A stretch of DNA of 64,000 nt from assembly GCF_000299355.1 (NCBI RefSeq), contig NC_018664.1, forward strand, positions 2,526,380 to 2,590,379, written 5' to 3'. Every line of letters starts with the position of its first letter. Position 1 is the stretch's first letter. The DNA is from Gottschalkia acidurici 9a (lineage in GTDB: Bacteria; Bacillota; Clostridia; Tissierellales; Gottschalkiaceae). Shown piece after piece: positions 62,131 through 64,000 of the stretch. The position numbers and the translations under genes were made by a program. Below the pieces are notes generated by a model. The model searched no databases and was not told the DNA's origin. It saw nothing but the letters and a program-made list of their open reading frames with translations.

Positions 62131-62166
62131 AAAAAGCTACTAGATTATAATCTAGTAGCTTTTTTT
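62131..62166. terminator. Bidirectional terminator between the metal-chelate operon and hemL
   Basis: Perfect 16-bp stem AAAAAGCTACTAGATT/AATCTAGTAGCTTTTT (62131-62146 with 62149-62164) with A and T runs. Confidence 0.93.
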
Positions 62167-62167
62167 A

Positions 62168-63436
62168 TTACATATTTCTCATTATATCTATAAATTTATC
62201 TATATCACTTTCAGTATGTCTAACTGATAAAAACATAGCTTCAAATTGAGATGGTGACATAAATATTCCATTAGTTATCATATGCTTAAAGAATTTCGCA
62301 TAAAGGCTAGTATCACATTTCTTAGCATCTTCATAATTATTTACTATTCCTTCTTTGTTAAAGAATATAGTCATCATAGACTTGAATCTGTTTACTACTA
62401 TAGGTAGCCCTTTTTCTTTAGCTACTTCTTCTACACCTTGTTGTAGTCTAATAGCAAGACTTTCTAGGTGGTTATAATATGATAGATTACTATGAAGTTT
62501 TTTCAGTGTTGCTAACCCTGCTGCCATAACTATAGGATTTCCTGACATAGTTCCAGCTTGATAAACTGGCCCCATAGGTGATAGTTGTTCCATTATGTCT
62601 CTCCTACCACCATATGCACCACTCGGAAGTCCGCCACCCATTATCTTTGCCATAGTCGTTATATCTGGTTTTATTCCATATAAGCTTTGCGCTCCTTTGT
62701 AAGCTACTCTAAATCCAGACATAACTTCATCAAAGATTAAAAGTGATCCATGTTTTTTACAAAGACTATCTAGCTCTTTTAAAAATGCTTTATCTCCTGG
62801 TACTACACCCATATTACCAGCTACTGGTTCTATGATAACTCCTGCTATTTCTTCACCAAATTTGTCAAATATATATTTTATGTTTTCTATATCATTATAG
62901 TTGGCTACTATAGTATTTTTTATAATCTCTTGTGGTACTCCTTCGCTCCCTGGGATTCCTTCTGTAAGTACACCCGATCCTGCGCTAACTAAAAATGCAT
63001 CAAAATGGCCATGATAGCATCCTGCAAACTTAACTATCTTATCTCTTTTTGTAAATCCCCTTGCTAGTCTTGCTGCACTCATAGTGGCTTCTGTACCTGA
63101 GTTTACCATTCTAACCATATCTATATTGTCTACAGTAGTACATATATGTTTCGCAAGTTGAAGCTCAAGATTAGTTGTTCCTCCAAATGATATAGCATCC
63201 TCTGCTGTATTTTTTATAGAGTTTACTACATCTTCATCACAATGACCTAATACAGCTGGTCCCCATGCCCCTACATAGTCTATATACTCTTTATCTTCTT
63301 CATCATAAAGATAAGCACCTTTTCCCTTTTTTATGATAGGAGGAGTAACGTCCACGTCTTTATATGCTCTAACAGGACTATTAACTCCACCTGGCATATA
63401 TTTTTTTGATTCATTGAATATATCTGCGTTCTTCAT
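62168..63436 (-). CDS. hemL: Glutamate-1-semialdehyde 2,1-aminomutase
   Basis: A 422-aa PLP enzyme making 5-aminolevulinate from glutamate-1-semialdehyde (C5 tetrapyrrole pathway). [14 protein letters not shown] at the N-terminus, the PLP lysine in [18 protein letters not shown] (~residue 263) and [17 protein letters not shown] are diagnostic. ATG 63436 has AAAGGGTGAT upstream. It lies downstream of hemB and the DUF1232 gene on the same strand, apparently one operon. Confidence 0.96.
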   Translation of the reverse strand: MKNADIFNESKKYMPGGVNSPVRAYKDVDVTPPIIKKGKGAYLYDEEDKEYIDYVGAWGPAVLGHCDEDVVNSIKNTAEDAISFGGTTNLELQLAKHICTTVDNIDMVRMVNSGTEATMSAARLARGFTKRDKIVKFAGCYHGHFDAFLVSAGSGVLTEGIPGSEGVPQEIIKNTIVANYNDIENIKYIFDKFGEEIAGVIIEPVAGNMGVVPGDKAFLKELDSLCKKHGSLLIFDEVMSGFRVAYKGAQSLYGIKPDITTMAKIMGGGLPSGAYGGRRDIMEQLSPMGPVYQAGTMSGNPIVMAAGLATLKKLHSNLSYYNHLESLAIRLQQGVEEVAKEKGLPIVVNRFKSMMTIFFNKEGIVNNYEDAKKCDTSLYAKFFKHMITNGIFMSPSQFEAMFLSVRHTESDIDKFIDIMRNM

Positions 63437-63491
63437 TTATATCACCCTTTTTATCTTTTCTTATTTCGTCTTATAAACAAAATAGTTTTAT

Positions 63492-63887
63492 CTATAAAAA
63501 TTTATTTTTTAATATAATGATTAATATTGAAACCCAAATAAACACAATTATAAAAGCTGGAATCCAACTTTTAAGCTTATTTTCTTTAAAAATATTCTCT
63601 GCTTCTTTTCTACATTCATCCATGATATTAGCTGGTATTAACTTTATTACTATCATTATTCCTATAGGTAAAAGAAGTAAGTCATCCAAATACCCTATTA
63701 TTGGTATAAAATCAGGTATCAAATCAATAGGACTTATAGCATATCCTACTACAATTATGGACAATACTTTAGCGTACCATGGCACATCAGGTCTTTTATA
63801 TGCTAAGTATAGTGCACTTATTTCTTTTTTCAGTGTTTTAGCTTGTAACTTTAATTTATCTAAGATTATTTTTAATTTTTTCTTCAA
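63492..63887 (-). CDS. YkvA-like DUF1232 membrane protein
   Basis: A 131-aa protein with the DUF1232 core VGYAISPIDLIPDFIPIIGYLDDLLLL (excerpt AISPIDLIPDFIPIIGYLDD) and a C-terminal membrane helix. The function of the family is unknown. The start is TTG at 63887, just four bases after the hemB stop; its AAAGGA site lies within hemB. Its place between hemB and hemL suggests co-expression with haem/corrin synthesis. Confidence 0.85.
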   Translation of the reverse strand: MKKKLKIILDKLKLQAKTLKKEISALYLAYKRPDVPWYAKVLSIIVVGYAISPIDLIPDFIPIIGYLDDLLLLPIGIMIVIKLIPANIMDECRKEAENIFKENKLKSWIPAFIIVFIWVSILIIILKNKFL

Positions 63888-63890
63888 CTT

Positions 63891-64000
63891 TTACTTTAAA
63901 TCCTTTATCCACTTACATGCATCTAGTGCAAAATAAGTTATAATAATATCTGCACCTGCTCTTTTTATAGATGTAAGTATTTCTAACGCTATCTTTTTTT
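63891..64000 (-). CDS. hemB: Delta-aminolevulinic acid dehydratase (porphobilinogen synthase), C-terminus only
   Basis: Only the last ~36 codons are in the window, on the minus strand, ending at TAA 63891. The translation (EILTSIKRAGADIIITYFALDACKW, excerpt SIKRAGADIIITYFALDA) is the conserved C-terminus of HemB, which condenses two 5-aminolevulinate molecules to porphobilinogen. The next step after HemL in the same pathway supports it. The gene continues beyond the window edge. Confidence 0.88.
   Translation of the reverse strand, partial: KKIALEILTSIKRAGADIIITYFALDACKWIKDLK

Noticed and set aside
1-64000. rRNA, tRNA, CRISPR arrays, prophage or intact insertion sequences
   Set aside because: None found on reading both strands; no tandem spacer-repeat pattern, no transposase or integrase motifs, no cloverleaf-like gene clusters.

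Overview
The window is a very AT-rich, single-chromosome-like stretch from a low-GC Gram-positive anaerobe, most likely class Clostridia. The evidence is Firmicutes-type ribosome binding sites with many GTG and TTG starts, a PerR/rubrerythrin/AhpC-type oxidative stress set, CvfB, CheX, a clostridial ABC-F protein, MnmH (selenium use), a TudS-related protein and FeoB with a small Cys-rich partner. The family below class level cannot be fixed from the sequence alone. I see no rRNA, tRNA, CRISPR array, prophage or intact insertion sequence.

Layout. 1-10 kb: tail of tyrS, a MarR-MATE efflux operon behind a 15-bp-arm palindrome, a Nudix hydrolase, an ArsB/NhaD-type permease, proC, a YfcE phosphodiesterase and a large DUF4011/Upf1-like helicase-nuclease. 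10-19 kb: livKHMGF branched-chain amino-acid ABC operon, a YjiH membrane protein and an AGXT/PucG-type aminotransferase, with long gene-free spacers. 19-32 kb: ABC-F protein, a sensor-GGDEF-EAL protein, threonine ammonia-lyase, a GIY-YIG protein, CvfB, MscL, CheX, peroxiredoxin, carbonic anhydrase, a candidate type I toxin-antitoxin locus, rubrerythrin and PerR. 32-48 kb: signalling genes (two chemoreceptors flanking an HD-GYP phosphodiesterase), then three ABC importer operons (sugar/glycerophosphate type, polar amino acid, phosphonate type with a fused PhnE), all on the minus strand. 48-64 kb: PepSY protein, MnmH, TudS-like protein, CBS protein, COG2509 flavoprotein, YdcF, cyclopropane fatty acid synthase, Fur-controlled feo operon, a broken small gene, a KAS III-like protein, a BtuFCD-type metal-chelate ABC operon, hemL, a DUF1232 protein and the tail of hemB.

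How it fits together. Several blocks are nutrient scavenging (liv, gln, ugp-type, phn, feo, btu-type), several are defence against oxygen (PerR, Rbr, Prx), and there is a c-di-GMP/chemotaxis block. hemL and hemB belong to tetrapyrrole synthesis and sit beside the metal-chelate importer, which would suit a corrinoid or haem-related role.

The most striking element is at 30.5-30.9 kb. A 38-codon cationic peptide gene with its own consensus promoter and terminator faces, on the opposite strand, a promoter driving a ~115-nt RNA with its own terminator. That RNA covers a second copy of a 20-nt sequence that spans the peptide gene's start codon, so it is complementary to the translation start. The two terminator hairpins also carry complementary six-base loops (UUGCCG and CGGCAA). 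This is the logic of a convergent, par/Fst-like type I toxin-antitoxin system with a peptide I do not recognise.

Three genes (sensor-GGDEF-EAL, GIY-YIG, and a small gene at 57.4 kb) are each off by one A in a poly-A tract, which points either to sequencing undercalls or to real slippage/phase variation.
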